Shown here: in pieces, positions 8,979 to 18,603 of the stretch
Position numbering within the stretch: the stretch's first letter is position 1
Layout of the letters: each line of letters begins with the position of its first letter
NCBI GenBank assembly: GCA_947488305.1
Contig: CANKZM010000002.1
Coordinates: 434,001 to 498,000, forward strand
DNA from: an uncultured Roseobacter sp.
GTDB taxonomy: Bacteria > Pseudomonadota > Alphaproteobacteria > Rhodobacterales > Rhodobacteraceae
Direction: 5' to 3'
Length of the DNA stretch: 64,000 nt
The notes under the pieces: generated by a model
Told to the model about the DNA's origin: nothing
Database searches by the model: none
What the model saw: only the letters and a program-made list of their open reading frames with translations
Made by a program: the position numbers and the translations under genes

Positions 8979-9356
8979 ATGTTTGAGCGTATGAAATTCT
9001 TTTTATTTCTCTTAGCTCTTGTGGTGCCCCTTCCTCTTCTCGCTGCGGAGTGGGCTTTGCGAGACAGCGATCATGTGCTGACACGCGAAGAAGTAGAGGA
9101 CCTCACGGCTGGGCAAACAATCGTCTTTTATGACGAGGGACGCTCAAAGTACTCTGTAGGCGGGTCTTATTCCTACACATATGCTTCTGGTGAAAGCGCG
9201 TACGGGCAGTACACGATCTCAGCCGACGGGACGGTCTGCGTCGCGTACCGAAATGGATTTGGGCGGTGTGATCGATACGTGCGTAGTGGTGACAGGATTG
9301 TCTTGTTGACGGAGAATGGACTGCGCTTCCCGATACGGCCACTTCAGGAAAACTGA
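8979..9356 (+). CDS. small secreted protein of unknown function
   Basis: A protein of about 125 residues that starts with a clear signal peptide (MKFFLFLLALVVPLPLLAA). The mature part is about 100 residues, rich in Tyr, Gly and Ser (SVGGSYSYTYASGESAYGQY), with two cysteines that could form a disulphide (TVCVAY, FGRCDRY). The pattern TISADGTVCV...GRCDRYVRSGD suggests a small beta-rich periplasmic protein, but I do not recognise a named family. The ATG at 8979 is my choice; 8991 is equally possible. Confidence 0.65.
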   Translation: MFERMKFFLFLLALVVPLPLLAAEWALRDSDHVLTREEVEDLTAGQTIVFYDEGRSKYSVGGSYSYTYASGESAYGQYTISADGTVCVAYRNGFGRCDRYVRSGDRIVLLTENGLRFPIRPLQEN

Positions 9357-9444
9357 CCCCGAACAACGCAAGCCGGTCGGGTCTTGGTAATGCAACCTCA
9401 TACCTCAAGAAATGGGGTTCAAGCCATAACACGGCCATCGCTTC

Positions 9445-10617
9445 TTATAGGCTATTAAGCAGGGCCGCAGTGGGCCAGGCGTCCGCAGGCAGCCCCAGTC
9501 TTTTCTGCTCTTTCTGCACCGCGATCCGAGTACGAGCACCAAGAATTCCATCAACTTTTCCCACGTCGTGCCCGCGTGCCTGCAGCTTCTTTTGCAAAGC
9601 CTGCATTTGTTGACCTGTCAGCCCCTTGTCGGGGCTACCTTTGGTCATCTTGGGCGCACCTTCGATCAACGTCGCGAAGTAAGCCGCTGTGACCACATAG
9701 GTAAAACTCTGGTTCCAATCGAAATAAACGTTGAAATTTGGATAGGTTACGAAGGCCGGCCCTTTATGTCCCTGCGGCAGGATAATGGACCCGGAGAGGT
9801 TTTGCGCCAACGACCCGTTACGGGCGTTAACACCCATGGCAGCCCAGTCTCGGATGGGTTTGGTGATGTGAATTCCCGTCTGTGACCAGTCAAAATCCTT
9901 GGGCATCCGAACTTCCTGAATCCACGGTTCCCCCTTGCGCCATCCGAAATCTGCGAGCATCGCCGCACCGGACATCAGCGCATCTGGCGCAGACGTCTTG
10001 AGCCTCACGTGGCCGTCGCCGTCGCCATCTATCCCATTTTCGATGATGTCGCGCGGCAGCATCTGCACCATGCCGATTTCGCCCGCCCAGGCGCCCGTCG
10101 TGGTGGCGGGATCAAAATCACCACGCTCAAAAAGCTCAAGCGCTGCGAACACCTGTGGCCGGAAGAGGGCAGGGCGACGGCAATCATGGGCGAGCGTGAC
10201 CAGCGCATTGGCGGTGTTGAAGTCACCCTGATAACTGCCGTAAGCAGTCTCAAACGCCCAGAAAGCCAGAATGACGCCACGCGATACGCCGTACTGCCGC
10301 TCAATTCTGTCAAAGATCGCATCATACTGGCGGCCCAACTGCTGCCCCTTCTTGAGGCGCGCATCCGATATCAGATTCCGCGAAAAGTCGAGAAATGGCC
10401 GTTGGAACATGCCCTGATTACGGTCTGCTTTCAGTACGCTTTGGCTTTGCCTGACACCTGCAAAGAAGCGGTCGACCGTTGCCTTGTCATGACCCTTCGA
10501 TATGGCTTCAGCCTTGAGGTTTTGTATGAAGCCCGGGAAGCTGCCACCGCAGGCAGCTTGTGCTGCCAAAGGTGCAAAGGATAATGCCATCGCAAACATC
10601 AGGGTCTTTAGTCTCAT
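9445..10617 (-). CDS. lytic murein transglycosylase (MltB-like) with peptidoglycan-binding domain
   Basis: A periplasmic enzyme of about 390 residues that cleaves glycan strands of peptidoglycan to 1,6-anhydro ends. After a signal peptide (LMFAMALSFAPLAAQA) comes an MltB-type catalytic domain. The probable catalytic glutamate is in ILAFWAFETAYGSYQGDFNT, and the motif GEIGMVQMLPRDI follows. The last 65 residues are a PG_binding_1 domain (LQKKLQARGHDVGKVDGILG). There is no lipobox, so the enzyme is probably soluble or bound through the C-terminal domain. The start is the second of two adjacent ATGs behind GGAGGA; the open frame reaches 10692. Confidence 0.9.
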   Translation of the reverse strand: MRLKTLMFAMALSFAPLAAQAACGGSFPGFIQNLKAEAISKGHDKATVDRFFAGVRQSQSVLKADRNQGMFQRPFLDFSRNLISDARLKKGQQLGRQYDAIFDRIERQYGVSRGVILAFWAFETAYGSYQGDFNTANALVTLAHDCRRPALFRPQVFAALELFERGDFDPATTTGAWAGEIGMVQMLPRDIIENGIDGDGDGHVRLKTSAPDALMSGAAMLADFGWRKGEPWIQEVRMPKDFDWSQTGIHITKPIRDWAAMGVNARNGSLAQNLSGSIILPQGHKGPAFVTYPNFNVYFDWNQSFTYVVTAAYFATLIEGAPKMTKGSPDKGLTGQQMQALQKKLQARGHDVGKVDGILGARTRIAVQKEQKRLGLPADAWPTAALLNSL

Positions 10618-10631
10618 CATTTCCTCCGGGG

Positions 10632-11543
10632 TCAGGCAGTCAAAAGTCCGGTAAGAGCGCAGAGCAAGACAGCTGCAGCCCAAGTTTTCCATAACATGAC
10701 GATTGCTGCGTCAATGTCCACTACCGTCAGATCGCGACGCCCGTCGGGGTTCACCCAAGGGAACTCGCGCATCGCTCCGTCATAGGCGCGTGGCCCGGAT
10801 AGTGCGATGCCAAGGGCACGCGCCATGGCCGCCTCTGGCCAGCCAGCATTTGGTGACCGATGCAAGCGGGCATCTGATCTGATTTTACCAAGCTGCGCGG
10901 TCCATGAAACAAGAGCGATGAGTAAAGCCGTGCCCCGTGCAGGGATCAGGTTCAGCGCATCATCCAGTCGCGCCGCCGCCCAACCGAAAGCCTCGTATTT
11001 GGGCGTTCGATATCCGATCATGCTATCTGCGGTATTGACCATCTTGTAGATGACAAGGCCTGGAACGCCCCCGACCAACAACCAGAAAGCCGGAGCAACC
11101 ACCCCATCCGAGAGGTTTTCCGCAGCGCTTTCGATTGCAGCGCGCGTAACCTGAGATGTATCCATTTGGCCGGTATCCCGGCTGACGATCATGCCAACTG
11201 CATCGCGCCCTTCCGACAATGAGCTCCTTAGTCCTTTCGCCACTGCTGCAACATGCTGAATAAGCGATCTGTGCGCCAGCAGTATTGCTGCAACGATGAT
11301 TTCCGCGACGGGGCCCAAGTATGAAATCACGTTCCCCATCAAATACCCCGCGGTAATCAGGACAAGGACACAGATGATGCCTTTCGCCTTACGCGCGGCG
11401 CCAACGTTCAAATGTTGATCAAGAACTTGAACAAGACGGCCCATCAGAACGGCCGGATGGGGAAGGCGGGACCACAGCCATTGCGGCTCGCCGAACAATG
11501 CGTCCAGAAGCAATGCGCAGAGCAGTACCAATGCTATTGTCAT
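10632..11543 (-). CDS. cobD: adenosylcobinamide-phosphate synthase CobD/CbiB
   Basis: A membrane protein of about 303 residues that joins the aminopropanol (phosphate) side chain to adenosylcobyric acid in cobalamin synthesis. Family sequences visible are [24 protein letters not shown] near the N-terminus, [17 protein letters not shown] in the middle and the Trp/Gly-rich [27 protein letters not shown]. The start overlaps the cobC stop by four bases (ATGA), so the two are translationally coupled. No other cobalamin genes are in the window. Confidence 0.93.
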   Translation of the reverse strand: MTIALVLLCALLLDALFGEPQWLWSRLPHPAVLMGRLVQVLDQHLNVGAARKAKGIICVLVLITAGYLMGNVISYLGPVAEIIVAAILLAHRSLIQHVAAVAKGLRSSLSEGRDAVGMIVSRDTGQMDTSQVTRAAIESAAENLSDGVVAPAFWLLVGGVPGLVIYKMVNTADSMIGYRTPKYEAFGWAAARLDDALNLIPARGTALLIALVSWTAQLGKIRSDARLHRSPNAGWPEAAMARALGIALSGPRAYDGAMREFPWVNPDGRRDLTVVDIDAAIVMLWKTWAAAVLLCALTGLLTA

Positions 11544-12493
11544 GCTAATGCGATCTTCAGCCGCGCCCAATGATCCGGGTGTGGGATGCCCAACCGCAGC
11601 CAAGTGCCATCATAAGGAAATACCCGCGACCAAATCTTATATCTGGCCAGCTTTTCCTGCCAGGCGATGGCGTTGTCGACCTTATACAGTCGGAAAAGGG
11701 TGGTGCCGCCTACGGTTTCTGCGCCTGCGCTCTCCATCAATGCATCAAGCTTGGTACTGTCGCTTTCCAGCCGGGCCCGGGTCTCTTTTGCCCATGACCA
11801 ATCCTCAAGGGCCGCCGCCCCAATTTCCAAAGCAGGCCCCGCGACCGGCCACGGGCCCATTGCTTCCTTAAGGCGCAGAATGAGCTGTGAATCCCCAATT
11901 GCGAACCCAAGGCGCAGACCGGCGAGACCCCAGAACTTGCCAAAGCTCTTGAGTATCAGTGTTCCCGGTCTGGACGCCATGGAGATCAGCGAGGCTTCGG
12001 GACAGACGTCACAGAAGCTCTCGTCAATTACTGTAAGCTTCACTTGATCCATGGGCAGGTCCTGACGGTCCCAAATGCGCCCGTCCGGATTGTTGGGATG
12101 CACGACCACTTGCGCATCGGCTCCTATGGAACGCGTCACTTTCCAACCTTGCTCTTCAAATGCGGCCGCGTGTTCATTGTAGGTCGGATGAGGGATCAGG
12201 ACTTGGCTTGGGTTCAAAAGGCTCGGAATTCGGCTGATAAGGGCCGAAGCGCCAGCGGCCACAGCTATTTCCGCGCCATCGGGCACATCCCAGAAGCGGT
12301 TCGCGGCATGTACCAAGCGATGCTCTGCATTGGCATCTGGTAGGCTGCGCCACGCGTCATTGCTGATTTCCGGGAGGGGATATGGAACCGGATTTATGCC
12401 TGTCGACAGGTCAATCCAATCGATTCGCTTGCCGCCAAACCTTTCTGCGGCTGCATCAATACCGCCCCCATGATCACGTTTTGAGGTTGTCAA
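11540..12493 (-). CDS. cobC: threonine-phosphate decarboxylase CobC (cobalamin synthesis)
   Basis: A PLP enzyme of aminotransferase fold I. It makes (R)-1-aminopropan-2-ol phosphate, or acts at the equivalent step, feeding the side chain used by CobD. Visible signatures are [16 protein letters not shown] at the N-terminus, [25 protein letters not shown] and the PLP-lysine region [17 protein letters not shown]. The open frame reaches an ATG at 12589, but family members start just before RDHGG. I used the TTG at 12493; a GTG at 12523 is another option. It is coupled to cobD by a 4-bp overlap. Confidence 0.9.
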   Translation of the reverse strand: MTTSKRDHGGGIDAAAERFGGKRIDWIDLSTGINPVPYPLPEISNDAWRSLPDANAEHRLVHAANRFWDVPDGAEIAVAAGASALISRIPSLLNPSQVLIPHPTYNEHAAAFEEQGWKVTRSIGADAQVVVHPNNPDGRIWDRQDLPMDQVKLTVIDESFCDVCPEASLISMASRPGTLILKSFGKFWGLAGLRLGFAIGDSQLILRLKEAMGPWPVAGPALEIGAAALEDWSWAKETRARLESDSTKLDALMESAGAETVGGTTLFRLYKVDNAIAWQEKLARYKIWSRVFPYDGTWLRLGIPHPDHWARLKIALA

Positions 12494-12689
12494 CAATAGG
12501 CCTATTCTTTCCTCACTCGGCACGATTCCGCACCGTTCAAAGCAGCAGAAAGCGGAATCCAGCCGGTTATTCAAGTCTGAACGGATCAATTAATGTTTGA
12601 GCTATTTGCTTAACTGTTTCTTAATCTTTCGGGCAGACCAATCAGTAATGCCAGTTAGTTTATTTGAGTTTCGCCGGAGTGGAGGGCCC

Positions 12690-13076
12690 ATGAGAGTTTT
12701 GATCGTGGAAAGCGAAAACGGCCTTGCGAATATTTGGCAGCGACACCTTCAGCGCATGGGAATGAGTGTATCCCGTGCCCGAGGGCAAGCCGATGCCATA
12801 GGATTTTTGAGTACCGAAGATACCGATGTAATTATATTAGATTTGATGTTGGCCGATGGGTCAGCGCTTGCTGTGGCGGATTACGCCAGTTACCGGCTTC
12901 CTGATGCACGCGTGATATTTGTCACCAACACATCGTTCTTTTCGGATGGATCCATATTCTCTTTTGCCTCAAACGCTTGTGCATTTGTGCAAAGCGCAAC
13001 ACCGCCGGAAGATCTGGCGGCGATGGTTGAGCATTACGGGCCTACAGAAGATGCCACGTCACGGAGCGTTCCGTAA
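12690..13076 (+). CDS. degenerate single-domain response-regulator receiver
   Basis: A 128-residue protein that is one receiver (CheY-like) domain with no output domain. The phosphate-accepting aspartate is kept in VIILDLMLADGSAL and a switch threonine in VIFVTNTS. The usual acidic pair at the N-terminus (DD) reads ESE, and the conserved Lys-Pro near the end is replaced (AFVQSATPPEDL), so normal phosphorylation chemistry is doubtful. The start ATG has GGAGG in front; the frame opens earlier at 12597. It is divergent from cobC. No cognate histidine kinase is visible. Confidence 0.75.
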   Translation: MRVLIVESENGLANIWQRHLQRMGMSVSRARGQADAIGFLSTEDTDVIILDLMLADGSALAVADYASYRLPDARVIFVTNTSFFSDGSIFSFASNACAFVQSATPPEDLAAMVEHYGPTEDATSRSVP

Positions 13077-13145
13077 CTCAACGGAACACTGTGGCCGTGC
13101 TCTCATTGGAACTGCGTGTTCGGAATGAAATCCGTCACGCAGTGA

Positions 13146-14120
13146 CTACCCGCGTCCATGCGGCGCTGCGAAGTCCAAAGACGGGTTGATCGGGATGATC
13201 CTGTTTGGGTTTATGCTGTCGTGGCTGTAGTGATAATGGCGCACAATATGGGTGAAATTCACCGTTTCTGCGACGCCGGGGACCTGGAACAGCTCGCGCG
13301 TATAGCCCCACAGATTTGGGTAATCGATGATCCGTCGGCGGTTGCATTTGAAGTGCAAATGGTAGACCGGATCAAAGCGCACCAGTGTTGTGAAAAGGCG
13401 CCAGTCGGCCTCGGTGATCTGGTCGCCCATCAAATAGCGCGAACTGGCAAGGCGTGCTTCAAGCCAGTCCAGTGTCTCAAAGAGCGGCACAACTGCCACG
13501 TCATAGGCTTCTTGCGTTGTCGCGAACCCACATTTGTAGACACCATTATTCAGGGTGTCATAAATCCGGTCGTTGACCGGTGCTATGGCGTCACGCAGGT
13601 GCTCGGGCCAAAAATCCCTATCATTTCCAGTCAGCCCATCAAAGGCGCTGTTGAACATGCGAATGATCTCGGAGCTTTCATTAGAGACAATCGTTTGCTG
13701 ATGTGTATCCCACAAAATGGGTACGGTTACGCGTCCGGTGAATGAAGGATCGGCACGGGTATAGATATCGCGTGCAAAAGGCAGGTCGTGCAGCCTGTCG
13801 CCGGTTGCGCCCGCGTCGTCACGTTCAAAGGTCCAACCATCCTGCAACATGTCGGGATGAACGACCGAAACAGCTATGTGATCCTCCAGACCCTTCAGGG
13901 TGCGAAAGATCAATGTGCGATGTGCCCAGGGACAGGCATGGCTGACATATAGGTGATATCGACCCGATTCGGCGGCAAATCCACCCGAGCCTGTTGGTCC
14001 GGGTTGGCCGTCTGGGGTCACCCAATTGCGAAATACTGCTTCCTGACGCTGAAACTTTCCGCTGGTCGATTTGGTATCATACCACTGGTCATGCCACACG
14101 CCATCGATAAGAAGACCCAT
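13146..14120 (-). CDS. glutathionyl-hydroquinone reductase / Xi-class glutathione transferase
   Basis: A cytosolic enzyme of about 324 residues of the YqjG/ECM4 (Xi) family, which reduces glutathionyl-hydroquinones with glutathione. The catalytic cysteine lies in the thioredoxin-fold motif YVSHACPWAHRTLIFR. The family-specific VSVVHP, the VPILWDTH segment with the ESSEIIRMFN continuation, and the C-terminal helical domain (YNNGVY-like NNGVYKCGFATTQEAYD) are all present. The start ATG has GGAG upstream. Length is normal for the family. Confidence 0.92.
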   Translation of the reverse strand: MGLLIDGVWHDQWYDTKSTSGKFQRQEAVFRNWVTPDGQPGPTGSGGFAAESGRYHLYVSHACPWAHRTLIFRTLKGLEDHIAVSVVHPDMLQDGWTFERDDAGATGDRLHDLPFARDIYTRADPSFTGRVTVPILWDTHQQTIVSNESSEIIRMFNSAFDGLTGNDRDFWPEHLRDAIAPVNDRIYDTLNNGVYKCGFATTQEAYDVAVVPLFETLDWLEARLASSRYLMGDQITEADWRLFTTLVRFDPVYHLHFKCNRRRIIDYPNLWGYTRELFQVPGVAETVNFTHIVRHYHYSHDSINPNRIIPINPSLDFAAPHGRG

Positions 14121-14285
14121 GCCCAAACTCCTTTTTTGTCTTGGCCAACGTAGCTTGCCGCTTTCGAAAACGCATCCGTATGGCGCGCGCAGACAGGTTG
14201 CGCTTGTGCACATGTGAAATGATTTGCAATGAAACTTTGACTTGCTTTTAAGGAAATTGCAGGCATCTCATGGCATGGGGATGTC

Positions 14286-14666
14286 ATGGAGTATGTTATA
14301 GTGGAATCGGTTTTTTCCAAGGAAATCCAAGCTGGCTTGGATCAGGCGCGTCTTGATGGACTAAGAAAATCTTCGCGTTTGAGGGTCAATGCCGGCGGCG
14401 ATCTCATACCGGTTCTGCGGATGTGGAAAACCGGTTTCGCGATGGAAGCGGATGCACCTGCTCTTAGAGGGTTTGTGGATCTGTACGACGGCAGTATTCA
14501 CTTGTTCCAATGCCTCATCGTAACAAGTGAGGAAGACGCAGGCGAGCTTCGTTACGAATTCAAGCGTGCGACGGCGGTTGCTGAGACCGCAGCGGTGGAC
14601 TTTGAAATAGCCGAGAATGCTCCCGTGGCCTTGATTGAGAAAGTGCGACCTACTGCAGATCGCTGA
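14286..14666 (+). CDS. conserved hypothetical protein
   Basis: A 126-residue soluble protein with no signal peptide, membrane segment or cysteine-rich motif apart from one Cys. It is acidic and probably alpha/beta, with a basic stretch RKSSRLRVNAGGD followed by IPVLRMWKTGFAME, which resembles a short beta-barrel or PilZ-like strand pattern only loosely. A GGGG site precedes the ATG. Its last 17 bases overlap the convergent aminotransferase gene. I do not recognise a family. Confidence 0.6.
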   Translation: MEYVIVESVFSKEIQAGLDQARLDGLRKSSRLRVNAGGDLIPVLRMWKTGFAMEADAPALRGFVDLYDGSIHLFQCLIVTSEEDAGELRYEFKRATAVAETAAVDFEIAENAPVALIEKVRPTADR

Positions 14667-15822
14667 ATGCTTCTTTCAGGCGGGCGCAGGCATCGATTAC
14701 GTTCGCGCGTTGCGTTGCCAGGTTGAACCGCAGAAATGTCTCTCCGCCCGGGCCGAATTCGGGCCCATCGCTTGGCGCGATGCGCGCTGTTTTAAGGACC
14801 CGATTGGCGATCTCCTGATGGCTCATCCCTGTTCCTGAGAAATCTACCCAGGCCAGGTAGGTCGCTTGGAGCGGCATGGAATAGACGCCGGGGATTTCCT
14901 TTATTGCAGCATCGAAAATCCTGCGGTTTTCGTCCAGATGCGCGATCTGGGCATCAACCCACGCGGCCCCCTCAGGGGAATAAGCAGCCGTTATCATTTG
15001 CAGGGCGACCGAACCCGGCTTGTAGTCAAGCGTGTTCAGGCGATTTTTCATCTCAGATCGCAATCTCGCGTCTGGAATGATCATGTTGCCGGTCCTTTGT
15101 CCGGCAATGTTGAAGGTTTTGGATGCGGACGTCAGGGCAATAAGGCGATCCGAAACAGCAGGCGCGGCCACGTGTATCGGCACAAACGTTTGTCCCGAAA
15201 AAACCAGATCATGGTGGATTTCGTCAGAAACGAGAATGAGATCGTTACGTGCCGCAAAATCTGCAACGGCCCGTAATTCTTCGCTGGACCAGACACGACC
15301 CGAGGGGTTTTGCGGCGAGCACCACACCAGCATTTTCTCGTTGCCGTCCAAGCGCGATTGTGCGTCTTCGAGATCCAGCTCATAACTGTCACCCACCCGC
15401 TTCAAGGGGCAAGCAACAAGTTTCCGGCCAGCTTTTTCGATTTTCATGCGGAATTCATGGTAGACCGGGTTGAAGGTCACCACGCGATCGCCGGGCTCTG
15501 TCCAGACATCAAGGCATAGCGCGATCGCGTTGCCCAAACCCTGAGCCGTCAATATCCACGACGTATCGATTTCCCAGCTGTGCCGCTCTTTCATCCACCA
15601 CTGGATCGCATTCAGGTAGTCATCATGTATCGGCATGTAGCCGAAAACGCCGTGATCCGCCATCTTGCGTACCGCATCGATCACACAGGGCGCTGTGCCG
15701 TAGTCGCTGTCTGCGGTCCACATTGCCAGCCCGTCTTCTGCTGAAACACCATAGAGGCTTTCCATCGCGTCCCATTTGCTGCTGTGTGTGCCGCGACGGT
15801 CGATGGGGTCACTGAATGACAT
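14650..15822 (-). CDS. MalY/PatB-family aminotransferase, probable cystathionine beta-lyase
   Basis: A 390-residue PLP enzyme of fold I in the MalY/PatB branch. Members cleave C-S bonds of cystathionine and related thiols, some acting mainly as regulators. Visible motifs are MWTADSDYGTAPCVIDAV, the substrate-side YLNAIQWWMKERHSW, WCSPQNPSGRVW, LVSDEIHHDLVF and the PLP-lysine segment ALTSASKTFNIAGQRTG. The enzyme would release ammonia, pyruvate and a thiol such as homocysteine. The distinction from plain aminotransferases rests on overall pattern, so the exact substrate is open. Confidence 0.85.
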   Translation of the reverse strand: MSFSDPIDRRGTHSSKWDAMESLYGVSAEDGLAMWTADSDYGTAPCVIDAVRKMADHGVFGYMPIHDDYLNAIQWWMKERHSWEIDTSWILTAQGLGNAIALCLDVWTEPGDRVVTFNPVYHEFRMKIEKAGRKLVACPLKRVGDSYELDLEDAQSRLDGNEKMLVWCSPQNPSGRVWSSEELRAVADFAARNDLILVSDEIHHDLVFSGQTFVPIHVAAPAVSDRLIALTSASKTFNIAGQRTGNMIIPDARLRSEMKNRLNTLDYKPGSVALQMITAAYSPEGAAWVDAQIAHLDENRRIFDAAIKEIPGVYSMPLQATYLAWVDFSGTGMSHQEIANRVLKTARIAPSDGPEFGPGGETFLRFNLATQRANVIDACARLKEAFSDLQ

Positions 15823-15925
15823 AGGCTGCTCCTGTTATGCTTGCTGCGGAAATTAACGGGAAACGCAGCAGGAGCAAGGCCAAGTTCTGTTGCACAGGTC
15901 TGGCGCATGACCTAAATGAAACACC

Positions 15926-16444
15926 ATGAAACGGAACATCATTCTCCATCCGGACCCGCGCCTGAAAAAAACATCTGCGCCCGTCGCAGACCTCAGCGAT
16001 GAATTGCGATCTCTGGCGGATGACATGCTGGAGACGATGTATCACGCACCGGGTATTGGCCTTGCGGCTCCTCAGGTCGGGATTTTGCAAAGACTCATCG
16101 TGGCTGACTGCGCCAAGGACGACGACGCGCCGCCGCGCCCGTTGGTGATGTTCAACCCGCAGGTCATTGCGTCATCCGACGAAACCAATGTGTATGAAGA
16201 AGGCTGTCTTTCGATCCCGGAGCAATTCGCAGATGTCACGCGACCGGCTGATGTGGAAGTGCGTTGGCTGGACAGAGACGGCAAAGAGCAGTCAGAAGTT
16301 TTCACCGGGCTTTGGGCAACCTGCGTTCAGCATGAGATCGACCATCTCGATGGCAAACTGTTTATTGACTACCTGAAACCGCTCAAGCGTCAGATGATCA
16401 CCCGCAAGATGGTCAAGCTCAAGCGTGAGCTGGCCCGCGCATGA
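15926..16444 (+). CDS. def: peptide deformylase (copy 1)
   Basis: A 172-residue metalloenzyme that removes the formyl group from the N-terminus of nascent proteins. All three family motifs are intact: GIGLAAPQVG, EGCLSIP with the metal-ligand cysteine, and QHEIDHLDG with the HExxH histidines and catalytic glutamate. It heads a def-def-def-fmt run in which adjacent def genes overlap by four bases. This is the copy that looks most like the housekeeping enzyme. Confidence 0.96.
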   Translation: MKRNIILHPDPRLKKTSAPVADLSDELRSLADDMLETMYHAPGIGLAAPQVGILQRLIVADCAKDDDAPPRPLVMFNPQVIASSDETNVYEEGCLSIPEQFADVTRPADVEVRWLDRDGKEQSEVFTGLWATCVQHEIDHLDGKLFIDYLKPLKRQMITRKMVKLKRELARA

Positions 16445-16944
16445 GCCTGCGCGAGATTGTGCGCTGGCCCGATCCAAGCCTCGCGACGCCTTGCCGGGAA
16501 GTATCCGAGATTTCGGATGAGATCATTGAACTGGCGCAGGACATGCTGGAAACGATGTATGCCGCTCCGGGGCGTGGCTTGGCGGCACCGCAGGTTGGCG
16601 TTCTGTCACGCGTTTTCGTTGTAGATACCGAATGGAAAGACGCGGCCCCCGCCCCAAAGATCTTTATCAACCCCGAAATCGTCGCCCGCAGCGCGACGCA
16701 GGCGGTGCAGGCAGAAGGATGCCTCTCAATCCCCGGTGTGACGGTCGACGTTGCGCGCCCCGACAGTGTGGTCATGCGGTGGACCGATTTGGATGGCGAG
16801 CCGCAGGAAGAAGCCTTTAGCGGGTTTGCGGCGGCCTGTGTGCAACATGAACTGGACCATCTTGACGGTATCGTCACGTTGGATCACCTCGACGCGTCGG
16901 ACCGTGCGCGCGTGATCACGGCCTACGAGGAGCAGCAGGTATGA
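16441..16944 (+). CDS. peptide deformylase (copy 2)
   Basis: A 167-residue deformylase homologue that also has all catalytic motifs: GRGLAAPQVG, EGCLSIPGV and QHELDHLDG. It starts in an ATGA overlap with copy 1 and ends in an ATGA overlap with copy 3. It differs from copy 1 by a shorter insert after motif 1 and a different C-terminus. It should be catalytically competent, so the cell appears to make two active deformylases from one transcript. Confidence 0.92.
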   Translation: MSLREIVRWPDPSLATPCREVSEISDEIIELAQDMLETMYAAPGRGLAAPQVGVLSRVFVVDTEWKDAAPAPKIFINPEIVARSATQAVQAEGCLSIPGVTVDVARPDSVVMRWTDLDGEPQEEAFSGFAAACVQHELDHLDGIVTLDHLDASDRARVITAYEEQQV

Positions 16945-17438
16945 CGGTGCGCGAGTGTATTCCCTGGCCGGACAAGCGGCTTCGGACACCGGCGGAGAAG
17001 GTGGAGGAAATCACCGACGACATCCGCGCGATCTGGCAGGATATGATCGATACAATGGATGCAATGCCGGGGGTCGGGCTGGCCGCACCCCAGATCGGGG
17101 TGATGTTGCAGCTGGCCGTGGTGGATGCATCAGACGCGCGCAACCGGCGCATTCGCATGGCCAATCCGGAAATACTGGATGCCTCGTCCATCATGAATGA
17201 ACATGAGGAGGCAAGTCCCAATCTGCCAGGTGTCTATGCGAAGGTGAAACGTCCACGCGGCGTTGCGGTGCGCTTCATGGATGAATCCGGGGTCTACGTG
17301 CGACGTGATTTCGTCGGGCTTGAGGCCACCAGTGTTCAACACCAGATCGATCACCTGCAGGGTAAGATGTATTTTGATCGCGTGAGCAAGGTAAAGCGGG
17401 ACATGCTGCTGCGCAAAGCGCGCAAGAAGAACGGGTAG
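16941..17438 (+). CDS. peptide deformylase-like protein lacking catalytic residues (copy 3)
   Basis: A 165-residue homologue. Motif 1 is kept ([10 protein letters not shown]), but motif 2 reads [10 protein letters not shown] instead of EGCLSxP, so the metal-ligand cysteine is gone. Motif 3 reads QHQIDHLQG, so the catalytic glutamate of HExxH is a glutamine. The frame is full length, has no stop codons and is overlapped by four bases with copy 2. It therefore looks like a maintained pseudoenzyme rather than a decaying gene. It may bind formyl-Met peptides, ribosomes or a partner deformylase; that is inference. Confidence 0.85.
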   Translation: MTVRECIPWPDKRLRTPAEKVEEITDDIRAIWQDMIDTMDAMPGVGLAAPQIGVMLQLAVVDASDARNRRIRMANPEILDASSIMNEHEEASPNLPGVYAKVKRPRGVAVRFMDESGVYVRRDFVGLEATSVQHQIDHLQGKMYFDRVSKVKRDMLLRKARKKNG

Positions 17439-17448
17439 GGGCCGCGGA

Positions 17449-18363
17449 ATGCGCATTGTGTTTATGGGAACTCCGGCGTTTTCGGTGCCGATATTGGACG
17501 CGCTGGTGGCCGAAGGCCATGAAATCGCCTGTGTTTATTGCCAGCCACCCCGTCCGGCAGGACGAGGCAAGAAAGAGCGCCCCAGCCCGGTTCAATCGCG
17601 CGCGGAAAGCCTTGGATTGCCGGTCCGCATTCCTGTCTCGCTAAGGGATCCGGAGGCCCAGACCGAATTTGCCACATTGAACGCGGATGTCGCCGTCGTG
17701 GTCGCCTATGGCCTGATCCTGCCGCAAGCGGTACTGGATGCCCCGCGACATGGGTGCCTCAACATCCACGCAAGCCTATTGCCCCGTTGGCGCGGCGCTG
17801 CCCCGATACATCGCGCTATCATCGCCGGCGACACTGAAACAGGCGTCTGCATCATGCAGATGGAGGCCGGGTTGGATACCGGCCCGGTGCTGCAGCGCGC
17901 GGTTCTGCCCATAGGCGCATCAGATACGACTGAGGCTCTACACGACAGGCTCAGCCAGTTGGGCGCGCGGGAGATCGTCAATGTTCTGAATAACCTGTCA
18001 GAACTAACCCCCGTCCCACAGCCGTTGGAGGGCGTGACCTATGCGGCCAAGATCGACAAGGCTGAGGCGCGGGTCGACTGGACGCGACCAGCCGAAGAGG
18101 TAGACCGCTTGATCCGGGGGCTGTCCCCATTTCCCGGAGCATGGAGTAGTATCGGCGACACGCGGATAAAACTGCTGGCGTCGCGCGTGGCAGACGGCGA
18201 TGGTGCCCCTGGAACCGTTCTGCTGGAGCCGCTTCGGGTCGCTTGTGGGACAGGTGCTGTCGAGTTGCTCCGCCTTCAACGTGCTGGCAAGGGCGCACAA
18301 TCGGCGCAGGAGTTTCTCAATGGCAATCCTTTGCCGGAAGGCTCAATTCTTGGAAAGGAATAG
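17449..18363 (+). CDS. fmt: methionyl-tRNA formyltransferase
   Basis: A 304-residue enzyme that formylates initiator Met-tRNA using 10-formyl-tetrahydrofolate. The folate-transferase signature [20 protein letters not shown] is followed by the catalytic DTGPVL region ([13 protein letters not shown]). The C-terminal OB-type domain ([25 protein letters not shown]) binds tRNA. It lies 10 bases after the third def gene, so formylation and deformylation genes are co-transcribed. Length is normal. Confidence 0.97.
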   Translation: MRIVFMGTPAFSVPILDALVAEGHEIACVYCQPPRPAGRGKKERPSPVQSRAESLGLPVRIPVSLRDPEAQTEFATLNADVAVVVAYGLILPQAVLDAPRHGCLNIHASLLPRWRGAAPIHRAIIAGDTETGVCIMQMEAGLDTGPVLQRAVLPIGASDTTEALHDRLSQLGAREIVNVLNNLSELTPVPQPLEGVTYAAKIDKAEARVDWTRPAEEVDRLIRGLSPFPGAWSSIGDTRIKLLASRVADGDGAPGTVLLEPLRVACGTGAVELLRLQRAGKGAQSAQEFLNGNPLPEGSILGKE

Positions 18364-18366
18364 CTA

Positions 18367-18603
18367 ATGTTTCCCACGTTGATCGGAACAGTCGTGATCG
18401 CAGGAATTGTCGGATACGCCACGGAGAGAAGTGGTTTCACGCACAATGGTTATTTGCAGAGTATCATCATCTGCATCGGCGGCGCGTTTCTGATGTACTT
18501 TGTGACCTTGATGTTCGGGCTCGGTTTCCGGAGCCCGGGGCTGAATGCGATCGCGGCATCTGTCGGCGCGCTGATCATCGTGCCGACGCATTGGCGGAAA
18601 TGA
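18367..18603 (+). CDS. small membrane protein, GlsB/YeaQ/YmgE family
   Basis: A 78-residue protein with three hydrophobic segments and the pattern GYATERSGFTHNGYLQSIIICIGGAFLMY, typical of the transglycosylase-associated GlsB/YeaQ/YmgE group. These are small stress-linked inner-membrane proteins of unclear biochemical role. It starts three bases after fmt and stops immediately before the convergent RND transporter stop codon, so it is probably the last gene of the def-fmt transcript. Confidence 0.75.
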   Translation: MFPTLIGTVVIAGIVGYATERSGFTHNGYLQSIIICIGGAFLMYFVTLMFGLGFRSPGLNAIAASVGALIIVPTHWRK

